Assembly (NCBI GenBank): GCA_025355745.1 | Contig: JANXZA010000052.1 | Location: 1 to 50,119, forward strand | Source: Rhizobacter sp. | Lineage (GTDB): Bacteria; Pseudomonadota; Gammaproteobacteria; Burkholderiales; Burkholderiaceae_C | Direction of reading: 5' to 3' | DNA length: 50,119 nt | Shown here: in pieces, positions 1 to 13,004 of the stretch | How the letters are laid out: each line of letters opens with the position of its first letter | How positions within the stretch are numbered: the first letter of the stretch is position 1 | Translations under genes and position numbers: made by a program | The notes under the pieces: generated by a model | What the model was told of the DNA's origin: nothing | The model's input: only the letters and a program-made list of their open reading frames with translations | Database searches by the model: none

Positions 1-64
1 CCTTCGCGAGCGGGTCGCTCAGGGCGAGGATCGTCAGCGCCTGCCGTCTCGCGTCGGGTCTCAT
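1..64 (-). CDS. 5' end of a leftward gene, possibly DUF455 ferritin-like protein (partial)
   Basis: An ATG at 62-64 on the minus strand opens a frame with no stop to the window edge. It reads MRPDARRQALTILALSDPLA, about 21 codons. The start is divergent from the gamma-carbonic anhydrase gene, with a 56-base gap. From memory, a DUF455 ferritin-like protein often sits beside this carbonic anhydrase in Burkholderiales, and the short helical N-terminus would fit. Too little is visible to assign a function. Confidence 0.45.
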   Translation of the reverse strand, partial: MRPDARRQALTILALSDPLAK

Positions 65-120
65 GGCGTCGATGATAGGCGCGCGCGCCCTAAAATCGCG
101 AGCTTCGAACACGCACAACG

Positions 121-654
121 GTGAACCGCATGGCCTTGTACCAACTCGACGAACACCGGCCGCTGATGGCCGAAGGCGCGTGGGTCGCCGACAGCGCGCA
201 GGTCATCGGCCGCGTCGAACTCGGCGAGGACGCGAGCGTGTGGTTCGGCGCGATCCTGCGCGGCGACACCGAGCAGCTGCGCATCGGCAAGGGCTCGAAC
301 GTGCAGGACGGCAGCGTGCTGCACGCCGACCCCGGCTTCCCGCTGGTGCTGGGCGAGCACGTGACCATCGGGCACCAGGTGATGCTGCACGGCTGCACGG
401 TCGGTGACGGCTCGTTGATCGGCATCCACGCGGTGGTGCTGAACGGCGCGAAGATCGGCAAGAACTGCCTGGTGGGCGCCGGGGCACTGGTGACCGAGGG
501 CAAGGAATTCCCCGACGGCTCGATGATCCTCGGCTCGCCGGCCAAGGTGGTGCGGCAGCTGACGCCGGAGCAGATCGCCGCGCTGCCGCGCAGCGCCCAC
601 CACTACGTCCAGAACGCGAAGCGCTTCAGGGACGGGTTGAAGAAGATCGGATGA
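121..654 (+). CDS. Gamma-class carbonic anhydrase family protein (YrdA/PaaY-like)
   Basis: A protein of about 175 residues made almost entirely of left-handed beta-helix hexapeptide repeats (for example the [20 protein letters not shown] and [20 protein letters not shown] stretches). Conserved histidines in [15 protein letters not shown] and GIHAVV match the three zinc/iron ligands of gamma-carbonic anhydrases. Length and the closing helix ([12 protein letters not shown]) fit YrdA/PaaY proteins, which hydrate CO2 or act on acyl thioesters. The start is GTG at 121 or, equally plausible, ATG at 130 (MALYQLDEH). It is followed after 109 bases of palindromic DNA by hslO on the same strand. Family assignment is secure, physiological substrate is not. 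Confidence 0.9.
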   Translation: MNRMALYQLDEHRPLMAEGAWVADSAQVIGRVELGEDASVWFGAILRGDTEQLRIGKGSNVQDGSVLHADPGFPLVLGEHVTIGHQVMLHGCTVGDGSLIGIHAVVLNGAKIGKNCLVGAGALVTEGKEFPDGSMILGSPAKVVRQLTPEQIAALPRSAHHYVQNAKRFRDGLKKIG

Positions 655-715
655 ACACGGCGATGAGGGGCGCGGTCTTCGCGAGCCCGGCGCCGGGCCG
701 CCCCAAGGCGGGCGA

Positions 716-752
716 GACCCCCTCGGGGGGTCGTCCGCCGTACACGGCGGAC
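716..752. repeat. Pair of GC-rich palindromes between carbonic anhydrase and hslO
   Basis: Two adjacent near-perfect palindromes fill the gap: GACCCCCTCGGGGGGTC (716-732) and GTCCGCCGTACACGGCGGAC (733-752). Similar C-run/G-run palindromes recur near 10330, 30775 and 48276, so this looks like a dispersed intergenic repeat family. It might act as an attenuator or weak terminator ahead of hslO; no T-run follows. Confidence 0.6.
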
Positions 753-763
753 GAGGGGCTGTC

Positions 764-1744
764 ATGAGTGAGCTGCACAAGTTCATCTTCGAGGGGCTGC
801 CGGTGCGCGGCATGCTGGTGCGCCTGACCGACAGCTGGCAGGACGTGCTGGCGCGCCGAGCGGGCTCGAACGATGCGTTCGCGCCGCCGGTGCGCGCGCT
901 GCTCGGCGAGATGGCGGCGGCCGGCGTGCTGATGCAGTCGAACCTGCGCTTCGACGGTGCGTTGGTGCTGCAGATGTTCGGCGATGGGCCGGTCAAGCTG
1001 GCGGTCGCCGAGGTGCAGGCCGACCTCGCGTTCCGCGTCACCGCGAAGGTGATCGGCGAGGTGAGCGACGGCGCGCGGCTGGAGGCCATGCTGAACGTGC
1101 ACGGCCAGGGCCGCTGCGCGATCACGCTCGACCCGAAGGACAAGCGGCCCGGCCAGCAACCGTACCAGGGCATCGTCGCGCTGCACGGCGACCGGCGCGA
1201 GCCGCTGCAGCAGCTTGCCGAGGTGCTCGAGCACTACATGCTGCAGTCCGAGCAGCTCGACACGCGGCTGATCCTGGCGGCTGATGACACGCTCGCCGCC
1301 GGCCTGCTGATCCAGCGCCTGCCGGTGCAGGGCGCGGGCAATCTGGAAGGCGCGGTGAGCGCGCGCAACGAAGACCTGATCGGCCTGGACGAGGCCTACA
1401 ACCGCATCGCCCTGCTGGCTGGCACGCTGACGCGCGAAGAGCTGCTGACGCTCGATGCGCCGACGATCCTGCGCCGCCTGTTCTGGGAAGAGCCGCTGCG
1501 CCACTTCGGCCCGCAGCGCGGCGAGGCGGGCCCGCGCTTCGAGTGTTCATGCTCGCGCGCCCGGGTCGGCAATATGCTGATGGGCCTGGGCCGGCCTGAG
1601 GTCGACGGCATCATCGAAGAGCAGGGCCGGGTCGAGATCGGCTGCGATTTCTGCGGCCGCAAGTACCACTTCGATCCGGTCGATGTGGGCGGCCTGTTCA
1701 CGCCCGAAGGGAATCAGCCGCCGGGCTCGGCCGCCACGCATTGA
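764..1744 (+). CDS. hslO: Hsp33 redox-regulated chaperone
   Basis: A 326-residue cytoplasmic holdase chaperone. The N-terminal substrate-binding domain covers roughly residues 1-230. The C-terminal redox switch shows the zinc-binding CSCS motif followed about 30 residues later by CDFCG, the CxC/CxxC pattern that releases zinc and forms disulfides under oxidative stress with unfolding. The ATG at 764 has a GAGG stretch about nine bases upstream. Length is normal (about 290-330). The gene is convergent with the NadR-like gene, and a hairpin repeat separates them. Confidence 0.96.
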   Translation: MSELHKFIFEGLPVRGMLVRLTDSWQDVLARRAGSNDAFAPPVRALLGEMAAAGVLMQSNLRFDGALVLQMFGDGPVKLAVAEVQADLAFRVTAKVIGEVSDGARLEAMLNVHGQGRCAITLDPKDKRPGQQPYQGIVALHGDRREPLQQLAEVLEHYMLQSEQLDTRLILAADDTLAAGLLIQRLPVQGAGNLEGAVSARNEDLIGLDEAYNRIALLAGTLTREELLTLDAPTILRRLFWEEPLRHFGPQRGEAGPRFECSCSRARVGNMLMGLGRPEVDGIIEEQGRVEIGCDFCGRKYHFDPVDVGGLFTPEGNQPPGSAATH

Positions 1745-1798
1745 GGCGCCGAGACGGAATCGCGTTCAGTGCGATGAGAGTTCGGCGAAGGGTGCCCC

Positions 1799-1844
1799 GT
1801 TCGCCCTGAGCCTGTCGAAGGGCTTCGATGATCTCAGCCTGAAC
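1799..1844. repeat. Dispersed stem-loop repeat (REP-like) between convergent genes
   Basis: An imperfect inverted repeat: GTTCGCCCTGAG at 1799-1810 pairs with CTCAGCCTGAAC at 1833-1844 (9 of 12 pairs). The inner segment has the CCTGTCGAAGGGC core that I recognise as a common extragenic repeat in Burkholderiales. It lies between the stops of hslO and the NadR-like gene, where it may terminate or stabilise both transcripts. Confidence 0.6.
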
Positions 1845-1891
1845 GGTCAGTGAGGCAAACGATCGCGAAGTCGTGCAATGCGCCGGGTGCT

Positions 1892-2557
1892 TCAGGCGCG
1901 CGGCAACATCGTGCGCCGTTCGCAATTCGCGTCGCCGCAGCGTTCGCAATGCCAGTGCCAGCGCGATGCATCGGCACCCGCGTCGGCACCCGCGTCGGCA
2001 CCGGCCGCCGGCAACGGCTGCAGCGCGCGGTGCACGCACGCCAGCGCCGCCTGGAGGCGCACAGCACCGCTGCCGGCAACCACCGAGTAGCTCGATCCTG
2101 CGCGGCCCAGCGCAGCGCGCACGAGGGCGTCGACCGGTTCGCGCACCTGCGGGCCGTCGCGCTGCAGGCCATCGGCTTGCCAGGCGATGTCGAGCGCGGT
2201 CAGCAAGGTGAGGTCGCAGCGAGCATGGGCGGCCTGTGCGCTTGCGTACAAGCGGGTGTCGCCGAACACCTGGTCGCTGTAGACCGCAATCATCAACGCG
2301 GTGGTGTCGGCGATAACGATGTCGTGGTCGGCACGCGCGGCCTCGATGCGCCGCGTCTGTTCGGCGGCGATCTGCGCCTGCTCGTCGATGCGCGGCGTTC
2401 GGCCCTGCGCATCGCAGAACTCGCGCAGGTATTCGCCCACTGCGGCGACGCGGCATGACGCCGTGCCCAATGCCGCTTGCAGCGCCCCGGCGAGCGTGGT
2501 CTTGCCGGTGCTTTCGGCGCCGAGCAGGGCGATCACGAACGCGGTGGGTCGGGTCAT
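1892..2557 (-). CDS. NadR-like AAA family ATPase / nicotinamide-riboside-kinase-like
   Basis: A 221-residue P-loop protein opening with a Walker A (GAESTGKTT), the variant typical of the NadR kinase domain, with a following EYLREFCDAQG segment also seen in NadR. NadR-type kinases phosphorylate nicotinamide riboside in NAD salvage. A pnuC transporter gene lies about 1.1 kb upstream on the same strand, supporting that role. The C-terminus carries a GAD repeat (GADAGADAGADAS), then a Cys-rich tail (CERCGDANCERR) that could hold a metal. No adenylyltransferase domain is present, so it is not full-length NadR. Confidence 0.75.
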   Translation of the reverse strand: MTRPTAFVIALLGAESTGKTTLAGALQAALGTASCRVAAVGEYLREFCDAQGRTPRIDEQAQIAAEQTRRIEAARADHDIVIADTTALMIAVYSDQVFGDTRLYASAQAAHARCDLTLLTALDIAWQADGLQRDGPQVREPVDALVRAALGRAGSSYSVVAGSGAVRLQAALACVHRALQPLPAAGADAGADAGADASRWHWHCERCGDANCERRTMLPRA

Positions 2558-2602
2558 CGCGTCATCATGGTGCGCGCGCTTTCGGGCGGGCGGAATCCAG
2601 CC

Positions 2603-3073
2603 TCAAAGCCACTTGCGCACGCGGGTCCGGTAGCCCGCGAATTCGGCCCCGAACAGCGTGGCCAGGGCACGCTCTTCGGGGCTGATCTGAAAGCGGTCGA
2701 TGTAGAGCGCGAAGACCGGCAGGAACAGCAGCGCCGCAGGGCTCCACAACCAGACCGCCCAGCCGACGAGGGTCAGCAGCAGGCCAAGGTACATCGGGTT
2801 GCGCGTGAAGCGAAACACACCGTCGCGAACCAACGCCGAGGCCGCGCCGGGCTTGAGTGGATTGATCGTGGTTCGGGCGCGTCGGAACGAAACGATGCCG
2901 GCGATGCTGATGCCTTGCCCGATCACCGCCAGGGCCACGGCGAGGCTTGCGCGAAGGCCGATCGACAGGTCGAATGGGGGTGCGACCGGCACGGCGGACG
3001 CGACCAGCCACATCAGCAGCGCCAGACACAGCGCGACGACCGGCGGCGGAACCTTGAGTTCGAGAGCGTTCAT
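2603..3073 (-). CDS. Isoprenylcysteine carboxyl methyltransferase-like membrane protein
   Basis: A 156-residue integral membrane protein with about four hydrophobic segments. The C-terminal half has the phospholipid/isoprenylcysteine methyltransferase-type signature: VRDGVFRFTRNPMYLGLLL followed by FQISPEERALATLFGAEFAGYRTRVRKWL. Bacterial members have mostly unknown substrates; they probably use S-adenosylmethionine to methylate a membrane-associated substrate. It lies 45 bases upstream of the NadR-like gene on the same strand. Confidence 0.8.
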   Translation of the reverse strand: MNALELKVPPPVVALCLALLMWLVASAVPVAPPFDLSIGLRASLAVALAVIGQGISIAGIVSFRRARTTINPLKPGAASALVRDGVFRFTRNPMYLGLLLTLVGWAVWLWSPAALLFLPVFALYIDRFQISPEERALATLFGAEFAGYRTRVRKWL

Positions 3074-3157
3074 GGGCGGGAGGTGGAAAACCTGACGTTT
3101 GAAGCAAGTGGCTTGCAGCGCGCAGAATCATCGAACCAAAGGATCGAGGCGCGCCGG

Positions 3158-3661
3158 CTACTTCAGCTTTTGATCTTCACGCTTTGCCTCTGCCATGGCT
3201 TCCGGCTCCAGTTCTTCTGCATAGCGGTTCAGGCGGATGAAGACTCCCCAACCTGCCAGCAGCACTCCGGCCGCAAGCAGGATGCTCGCCGCATACAGGA
3301 GCTGGGCCGGATCTTCGTGCGCAGCCCTGAAGGTCGCAACGAGTCCTTCGATGACCAGTGCGACCACCACCACGACCAGGAATCGGGACAAGAATCGCCT
3401 GACGCGCGTGGGCGCGCTGATGTGGGCGTTACGAACGACCTCTTCCTCGGTGATGGTTTGTGCGATCTGCAGCGCGACGACTGCTGCAGCCAGCAGGCCG
3501 ATCGCGTCGATGATTCCTTGCGCGGCTTCCCGGTTCATGCCGCTCGCGAACGCCTGCCAACCCGCCGTGGTCGCAATGACGATGAGCATGAGCGCAGCGC
3601 AAGCGAACAGCACGGCCATCAGCCCGTGGATGATCGAGAAGACCCGCAGCAAGGCTTTCAT
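3158..3661 (-). CDS. Uncharacterised four-helix membrane protein
   Basis: A 167-residue protein beginning MKALLRVFSIIHGLMAVLF. Hydrophobic segments lie near residues 5-30, 50-70, 88-108 and 123-143, followed by a charged C-terminus (EELEPEAMAEAKREDQKLK). The longer open frame upstream overlaps pnuC and is not real. I do not recognise the family. It sits between pnuC and the methyltransferase-like gene, likely in the same transcript. Confidence 0.65.
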   Translation of the reverse strand: MKALLRVFSIIHGLMAVLFACAALMLIVIATTAGWQAFASGMNREAAQGIIDAIGLLAAAVVALQIAQTITEEEVVRNAHISAPTRVRRFLSRFLVVVVVALVIEGLVATFRAAHEDPAQLLYAASILLAAGVLLAGWGVFIRLNRYAEELEPEAMAEAKREDQKLK

Positions 3662-3702
3662 TCGCAAATGGTGACACAGAAGGCCGTGCGCGGATGCGCC
3701 GA

Positions 3703-4365
3703 TCAAGCCGCAGCCGGCTTCAGCATCCGCTGCCACGCGCGCCAGCCGACGAACGACATCGCAATGAACAGGCTGTAGAGCAAGGTCGTGAGCCACAGCC
3801 CCTTGTAGGCGAACAGCGCGACGCTGACCACGTTGACGACGATCCAGGCGAGCCAGTTCTCGAGGTATTTGCGGCCGAGCAGCCATTGACCGATGACGCT
3901 GGCGGCGGTCGGGAAGGCGTCCCACCACGGCACGTCGGTATCGGTGAAGGTCTTCAGGAACCAGCCGGTGGCGGGCCAGCCGAGCGCCAGCGCGCCGAGC
4001 AGCCACCAGCGCCTGCGCGCCGGCAGCGTGCGCACCCGCAGCGCGTCGCCGTCGGCCTGCGTGCCGCGCAGCCACTGCCACCAGCCCCACAGCGCCAGCA
4101 CCGCGAAGAAGATCTGCAGGCTCGCGTCGCCATACAACTTGCTGTTCCAGAACAGCGCGAAGTAGAGCAGTGAGCTGACGATGGCGAGCGGCCAGGCCAA
4201 GGCGTTGACCCGCATGTTCAGCACCACCATCTGCAGCGCGAGCCCGAAGGCGACGATCTCCAGCCAGCTCACGGCCGTGCCCCACAGCGTGAAGGCGGGG
4301 TTGAAGGCCAACGCTGACAGACCGGCAAACGCCGTCGCCAGCGCAGCGACGAACCCGTCGCTCAA
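3703..4365 (-). CDS. pnuC: Nicotinamide mononucleotide/riboside transporter PnuC
   Basis: A 220-residue inner-membrane protein with about seven hydrophobic helices. The signature WLEIVAFGLALQMVVLNMRVNALAWPLAIV is followed by LGRKYLENWLAWIVVNVVSVALFAYKGLWLT, matching PnuC facilitators that import nicotinamide riboside. The start appears to be TTG, overlapping the ftsB stop as TTGA (4362-4365). No ATG lies close enough to preserve the first helix. Coupling to ftsB and the nearby NadR-like kinase suggest an NAD salvage pair attached to a housekeeping operon. Confidence 0.88.
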   Translation of the reverse strand: MSDGFVAALATAFAGLSALAFNPAFTLWGTAVSWLEIVAFGLALQMVVLNMRVNALAWPLAIVSSLLYFALFWNSKLYGDASLQIFFAVLALWGWWQWLRGTQADGDALRVRTLPARRRWWLLGALALGWPATGWFLKTFTDTDVPWWDAFPTAASVIGQWLLGRKYLENWLAWIVVNVVSVALFAYKGLWLTTLLYSLFIAMSFVGWRAWQRMLKPAAA

Positions 4366-4640
4366 CGCCGGGCCCGCGCGACCTGCACGTAGATCTCGTC
4401 GGGCTTGACCATGCCGAGTTCGTGGCGAGCCCGTTCCTCGACCATCTCCAGGCCTTCCTTCAGGTCGCGCACCTCGGCGTCCAGCTGCGCGTTGCGCGCC
4501 CGGGCGGTGGCGTTCTCGGCCTTTTGCTCAGTCAACTTGGCGGTCAGGTCCAGCATGCGCGGCGCGCCGCCCTTGCCGAACCAGAGTTCGGCATGCACCA
4601 GCGCCAGCAGCGCGATCAGTGCGAAGGAGACGTAGCGCAT
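4362..4640 (-). CDS. ftsB: Cell division protein FtsB
   Basis: A 92-residue bitopic protein with a short cytoplasmic N-terminus, one membrane helix (about residues 4-18), a GKGG segment, then a periplasmic coiled coil (LTAKLTEQKAENATARARNAQLDAEVRDLKEGLE) and the ERARHELGMVKPDE motif typical of FtsB. It forms the divisome FtsQLB complex. Position immediately after eno is the conserved betaproteobacterial/gammaproteobacterial arrangement. Confidence 0.93.
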   Translation of the reverse strand: MRYVSFALIALLALVHAELWFGKGGAPRMLDLTAKLTEQKAENATARARNAQLDAEVRDLKEGLEMVEERARHELGMVKPDEIYVQVARARR

Positions 4641-4674
4641 CGTGCGTGCGGCGTGGCGGGCAATTGATGCAGCT

Positions 4675-8578
<3,904 letters not shown>

Positions 8579-8599
8579 TCAACGCGCTCTTGGCAGCGC

Positions 8600-9469
8600 T
8601 CAGAGGCTCGGCGCAGGGGCCGGCAAGGTTGCGATCAGGCGCAGCACTTCGGTGGCGGTCTCGAGTGGGTGCTCGAACGGAAACAGGTGGCTGCCGGCGA
8701 TCGCCGAGACGCGGCCCTGCGCGAGCCGCTTGGTGGCGGCCAGACCGACGCGCCGCACCTCGGTCGATTCGGTGCCGCGCACGAACGCCATCGCGCATTG
8801 CAGCGGGTGGCTGCGCAGCGTGCGCGCGAGCTGGTGCGGCAGCGCGTTGTAGATCGTCGTCTCGACCTCGCGATCAAAGCTCAGCCGGTGCACTGCGCCA
8901 TGGCCTTCGACGCCATGGCCCTCGGCGCCGTGGCGCTCGACGCCGCAGGCGATGTAGTCGCGCAGCACGCCCGGCGCCCAGCGCGCGAACGCTGGCTTGG
9001 CCGCGAAATGTTCGAAGGCGGCCTCGGCGCTCGGCCAGTGCTGGCGCCGCCGCTTCGAGACATGGCCGGGTGAGAGCCGCTCGCCGATGCCGGCAGCCTT
9101 CGCGACCTGCAACGCGCGCGCCTTCCAGCCCGACAGGATCGGAGAGTCGAGCAGCACCAGGCCGGCCGCCAGGTCGGGCCGGCGCGCCGCGGCCATCAGG
9201 CTCAGATAACCGCCGAGCGAATGGCCGACGAGGAAGGCCGGGCCGCCGACTTCGCGGTCGATGAAGTGGATCAACTGGTCGCGCAGGTTCGGCCAGTTGC
9301 TGGTGACCGGAAAGCGCGGGTCATGGCCGAACTTGGGCAGCGCATGCACCGTGACGCCGGCGGCGCGCCAGGCCTCGATCAGGCTGCGGTAGGTGCCGGC
9401 CGGGAAGCTGTTGGCGTGCGAGAAAACAATCGTCGGGGCGGGGCGCGCGGGGTTCTTCGGCGTGCGCAT
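8600..9469 (-). CDS. Alpha/beta hydrolase
   Basis: A 289-residue serine hydrolase fold protein. It has the oxyanion-region IVFSHANSFPAGTYR motif (HANSFPAGTY is characteristic of one proteobacterial subfamily), the nucleophile elbow GHSLGGYLS, and a late histidine in IAGSHLFPFEHP. Acid and substrate cannot be named. The start ATG overlaps the stop of the Anbu peptidase gene by one base (TGATG), so the two are coupled. An in-frame repeat (GAEGHGVEGHGA, near 8895-8945) sits in the cap region and looks like a local expansion. Confidence 0.85.
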   Translation of the reverse strand: MRTPKNPARPAPTIVFSHANSFPAGTYRSLIEAWRAAGVTVHALPKFGHDPRFPVTSNWPNLRDQLIHFIDREVGGPAFLVGHSLGGYLSLMAAARRPDLAAGLVLLDSPILSGWKARALQVAKAAGIGERLSPGHVSKRRRQHWPSAEAAFEHFAAKPAFARWAPGVLRDYIACGVERHGAEGHGVEGHGAVHRLSFDREVETTIYNALPHQLARTLRSHPLQCAMAFVRGTESTEVRRVGLAATKRLAQGRVSAIAGSHLFPFEHPLETATEVLRLIATLPAPAPSL

Positions 9470-10293
9470 CACACCAGCTTCTCGCCGGGGTGGGTGATCT
9501 TCTTCATCGGCTCGTAGCGGTCTGAGGTGATGCACAGCGGCACCGTGGTCGCGCCGTCGCCCCACTGCGGGTCTTCGATCGACTCGAACACCTGGCGCAG
9601 CCGCTGGCCCCAGGTGCCGCGGATCATCTGGAAGTACGGGTTGTGCTCGTCAACGCAGACCACCTGGTCCGATTGCAGGCGGTTCGCTTCGTACAGCAGC
9701 AGGTCGAGCGGCAGGCCGACCGACAGGTTTGATTTCAACGTCGAGTCCATCGACACCAGCGCGCACTTCGCGGCTTCGTCGAGCGGGGTGGCGGGCGTGA
9801 TCATGCGGTCGAGCACCGGCTTGCCGTACTTCGATTCGCCGACCTGAAAGTAGCAGGTTTCGCGCGTCGCCTCGATGAAGTTGCCGGCCGAATAGACCAG
9901 GAACAGGCGCATCGCCTCGCCGGCGATCTGGCCGCCGAGGATCATCGTCGCATTGAAGTCGATGCCTGATGCGGCCAGCGCAGCGCCGTCTTGCGCATGA
10001 ACGCGGCGCATCGCCGCGCCGAGCACCCGCGCCGCATCGAACATGCTCTTCGCGTTCCAGATCGTGATGCCCGGCGCATCGCCGTTGTCGATCTTCTCGA
10101 CCTGCAGAATCTCGCGCACCGACTGGCTGATCGACAGGTTGCCCGCCGACAGCATCACCATGAAGCGGTCGCCCGGCTGCTCGTAGACCATCATCTTGCG
10201 GTAGGTGCTGATCTGGTCCAGACCGGCGTTGGTGCGCGAGTCGGACATGAAGACGAGGCCGGCGTCGAGTTTGATGCCCACGCAGTAAGTCAT
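9469..10293 (-). CDS. Anbu-type proteasome-like peptidase
   Basis: A 274-residue Ntn-hydrolase. It begins [24 protein letters not shown]; removal of Met would expose Thr as the nucleophile, as in the Anbu (ancestral beta subunit) family. Further proteasome-fold signatures include [22 protein letters not shown] and [24 protein letters not shown]. Anbu proteins form open helical rings and are usually encoded with a transglutaminase-like protein, an alpha-E (DUF403) protein and an ATP-grasp partner. None is here; the gene overlaps the mutS stop by four bases (ATGA, 10290-10293). The substrate is unknown. Confidence 0.9.
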   Translation of the reverse strand: MTYCVGIKLDAGLVFMSDSRTNAGLDQISTYRKMMVYEQPGDRFMVMLSAGNLSISQSVREILQVEKIDNGDAPGITIWNAKSMFDAARVLGAAMRRVHAQDGAALAASGIDFNATMILGGQIAGEAMRLFLVYSAGNFIEATRETCYFQVGESKYGKPVLDRMITPATPLDEAAKCALVSMDSTLKSNLSVGLPLDLLLYEANRLQSDQVVCVDEHNPYFQMIRGTWGQRLRQVFESIEDPQWGDGATTVPLCITSDRYEPMKKITHPGEKLV

Positions 10294-13004
10294 GATGGGT
10301 CTCCCGCCGGGCCGGCCCATGGGAGGCCCGCTCCCCCCTGGGGGGACGCGAACGAAGTGAGCATGGGGGTCATTCTTTCCTGAAGGGCCTTGAGTTCGTA
10401 GAGCGCGGCGAGCGCTTGCTTGGGGCTGAGGATATCGGGGTCGAGCGCGGCGACGGCGCGGTCCAGATCGGATGGCTCGGCGGTGGCCTGCGGCGCCGGT
10501 GCCGCGAACAGGTCGATCTGCGCATCGGCCGCGTGCTTGCTGGTCTCAAGCGCCTCCAGCGTCGCCCGCGCCTGGCGCAGCAGACTCGCCGGCATGCCGG
10601 CCAGCCGCGCCACCTGCACGCCGTAGCTGCGGCTCGCCGGGCCGGGCTGAAGCTCGTGAAGGAAGACGATGTCGTCGCCGCCGGCGGTGCGGGTCTCGAC
10701 GGCCGAGACGTGCATGTTGAGCGCGCGCTCGTGCTTGCCCGGCAGCTCGGTGAGTTCGAAATAGTGCGTCGCGAACAGGGTGAAGGCGCGGGTCCGGTCG
10801 TGCAGGTGGCTGGCGATGGCGCTGGCCAGCGCCAGGCCGTCGAAGGTCGAGGTGCCGCGGCCGATTTCGTCCATCAGCACCAGCGACTGGTCGGTGGCGC
10901 GGTGCAGGATCGCCGCCGCTTCGGTCATCTCGACCATGAAGGTCGACTGCGCATTCGCCAGATCGTCGGCCGCGCCGATGCGGGTGTGGATCGCGTCCAG
11001 CGGGCCGAGGCGGCAGGCGCGTGCCGGAACGAACGAGCCCATCGCCGCGAGCAGCGAAATCAACGCCACCTGGCGCATGAAGGTGCTCTTGCCGCCCATG
11101 TTCGGGCCGGTGATGACGAGCATTTTCTGGGCCGCGTCGAGCCGGCAATCGTTGGCGACGAAGTTGCCGGCGCCGGTCTCGGCGAGCCGCGCCTCGACCA
11201 CCGGATGACGGCCGGCGTCGATCTGGATGCAGGGCTCGCGCACGAACTGTGGCCGGCACCAGTTGAGCGTTGCGGCGCGTTCCGCCAGCGCGGCCAGCGC
11301 GTCGATGCTGGCGAGGGCGCGGGCCAGGCCAGACAGCGGCTCGAGGCGCTCCTGCAAGTGGTCGAGCACCTGCTCGAACAGCAGCTTCTCGCGCGCCAGC
11401 GCCCGGTCTTGCGCCGACAAGGCCTTGTCCTCGAAGGCCTTCAGTTCGGGCGTGATGAAGCGCTCGGCGTTCTTCAGGGTCTGGCGCCGCTGGTAGTCGG
11501 CCGGCACCTTGGCGGCCTGGCCCTGCGTCACCTCGATGTAGAACCCGTGCACCTTGTTGTACTGCACCCGCAGGTTCGGGATGCCGGTGCGGGCACGCTC
11601 GCGCGCCTCGAGTTCGAGCAGGAAAGCGTCGCAGTTCTCGGCGATGCCGCGCAGTTCGTCGAGCGCGGCGTCGAAGCCCGGCGCGATCACGCCGCCGTCG
11701 CGCAGCAGCACGGCCGGCTCGGTGGCGATGGCGGCGGTCAACAGGTGTTCGATGTCGAGCGGCGGGCTCATCGCCTCGGCCAGCAGGTCGAGCAGCATCG
11801 CGGCGCCGACGGGCACCTGGCGGCGCAGTGCAGGCAGCGCTCGCAAGGTCGCACGCAGCCCGGTCAATTCGCGCGGCCGCACCTGGCGCAGCGCGATCCG
11901 GGCGGTGATTCGTTCGACGTCGCTGACGTTGCGCAGCGCGTCGCGCAGCGCGCTGATGCCGTCGTCGTGCAGCGCGTCCTGAAGCGCATCGAGCGCGTCG
12001 TGGCGTTGCGTGGCGACGCGGCGCTCGCGCAGCGGGTGCGTCAGCCAGTGGCGCAGCGCGCGCGAACCCATGCCGGTGCGGCAGGTGTCGAGCAGCGACA
12101 GCAGGGTGGGCGCGTCGTCGCCTCGCAGGGTCTGCGTCAGCTCCAGGTTGCGGTGTGTGGTGGGCGGCAGGTCGAGCAGGTCGCTGGCACGCTGCACGCT
12201 CAGGGTTCGCACATGAGCGAGCGCGCGGCCTTGGGTGTGTTCGGCAAAGCTCAGCAGCGCGGCAGCGGCCGCCTGCGCCGCGTGCAGGTCCTGGGCGTTG
12301 AAGCCGGCCAGGCTGGCAACGCGCAACTGTTCGCACAGCTTGCGCAGGCCGAGTGCGGTGTCGAACTGCCAGGCGGGCCGGTGCGTGATGGCGGCTTTCG
12401 TCAGGCCGAGCGCGGCTTGCAGCGGCGCCGGAACGGCGTCGCGATCCACCAGCACCTCGGCGGCCGAGAGACGCGCCAGCCACGCGCCGAGTTCGGCTTC
12501 GGTGCATTCGGTCAGCCCGAGTTCGCCGCTGCTCAGCGCCAGCCAGGCCAGGCCGAGGGTCTTGCCGCGGCGGGCCACGGCGAGCAGCAGCGCATCGCTC
12601 TTGTCGGCCAGCAGCTCGGTGTCGGTCAGCGTGCCGGGCGTGACGACCCGCACCACCTTGCGCTCGACCGGCCCCTTGGCGGTGGCCACATCGCCGACCT
12701 GCTCGCAGATCGCCACCGCCTCGCCGAGCTTGATGAGTTTGGCCAGATAGCCGTCGAGCGAATGCACCGGCACGCCGGCCATCACGACCGGCTCGCCGGC
12801 GCTTTGGCCGCGCGCGGTCAAGGTGATGTCGAGCAGACGGTTCGCCTTGCGCGCGTCGTCGAAGAACACCTCGTAGAAGTCGCCCATGCGGTAGAACACC
12901 AGCGTGTCGGGGAACTCGGCCTTGATGCCCAGGTACTGCAGCATCATTGGCGTGTGGCCCGGCAGGGTGGCGGGCAGGGGGCGGGGCGGCGGCTCGGCGG
13001 TCAT
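10290..13004 (-). CDS. mutS: DNA mismatch repair protein MutS
   Basis: A 904-residue mismatch-recognition ATPase. Domain I carries the mismatch-wedging [15 protein letters not shown] motif. The lever/clamp region follows, then the ATPase with Walker [31 protein letters not shown] (Walker B), and the [13 protein letters not shown] helix. The start ATG at 13004 ([20 protein letters not shown]) is inferred from the conserved HTPMMLQY start region; the open frame continues upstream but looks non-coding. The last 22 or so residues ([20 protein letters not shown]...) are encoded by a C/G-palindrome repeat, so the C-terminus was extended by an intergenic repeat. Confidence 0.97.
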   Translation of the reverse strand: MTAEPPPRPLPATLPGHTPMMLQYLGIKAEFPDTLVFYRMGDFYEVFFDDARKANRLLDITLTARGQSAGEPVVMAGVPVHSLDGYLAKLIKLGEAVAICEQVGDVATAKGPVERKVVRVVTPGTLTDTELLADKSDALLLAVARRGKTLGLAWLALSSGELGLTECTEAELGAWLARLSAAEVLVDRDAVPAPLQAALGLTKAAITHRPAWQFDTALGLRKLCEQLRVASLAGFNAQDLHAAQAAAAALLSFAEHTQGRALAHVRTLSVQRASDLLDLPPTTHRNLELTQTLRGDDAPTLLSLLDTCRTGMGSRALRHWLTHPLRERRVATQRHDALDALQDALHDDGISALRDALRNVSDVERITARIALRQVRPRELTGLRATLRALPALRRQVPVGAAMLLDLLAEAMSPPLDIEHLLTAAIATEPAVLLRDGGVIAPGFDAALDELRGIAENCDAFLLELEARERARTGIPNLRVQYNKVHGFYIEVTQGQAAKVPADYQRRQTLKNAERFITPELKAFEDKALSAQDRALAREKLLFEQVLDHLQERLEPLSGLARALASIDALAALAERAATLNWCRPQFVREPCIQIDAGRHPVVEARLAETGAGNFVANDCRLDAAQKMLVITGPNMGGKSTFMRQVALISLLAAMGSFVPARACRLGPLDAIHTRIGAADDLANAQSTFMVEMTEAAAILHRATDQSLVLMDEIGRGTSTFDGLALASAIASHLHDRTRAFTLFATHYFELTELPGKHERALNMHVSAVETRTAGGDDIVFLHELQPGPASRSYGVQVARLAGMPASLLRQARATLEALETSKHAADAQIDLFAAPAPQATAEPSDLDRAVAALDPDILSPKQALAALYELKALQERMTPMLTSFASPQGGAGLPWAGPAGDPS
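10296..10370. repeat. C/G palindromic repeat inside the 3' end of mutS
   Basis: This stretch carries several short inverted repeats, including CGGGCCGGCCCATG and CTCCCCCCTGGGGGGA, resembling intergenic repeats elsewhere in the window (716, 30771, 48276). Here it is read as the C-terminal tail of MutS and reaches within a few bases of the Anbu start codon. Confidence 0.55.

Noticed and set aside
1850-2458. Long plus-strand frames opposite the NadR-like gene
   Set aside because: Arg/Ala-rich shadow translations of a minus-strand gene with clear P-loop motifs.
3662-4285. A longer reading of the small membrane protein (375 codons)
   Set aside because: The upstream part overlaps pnuC on the same strand in another frame and is Arg/Ala-rich; the ATG at 3661 starts a proper hydrophobic N-terminus.
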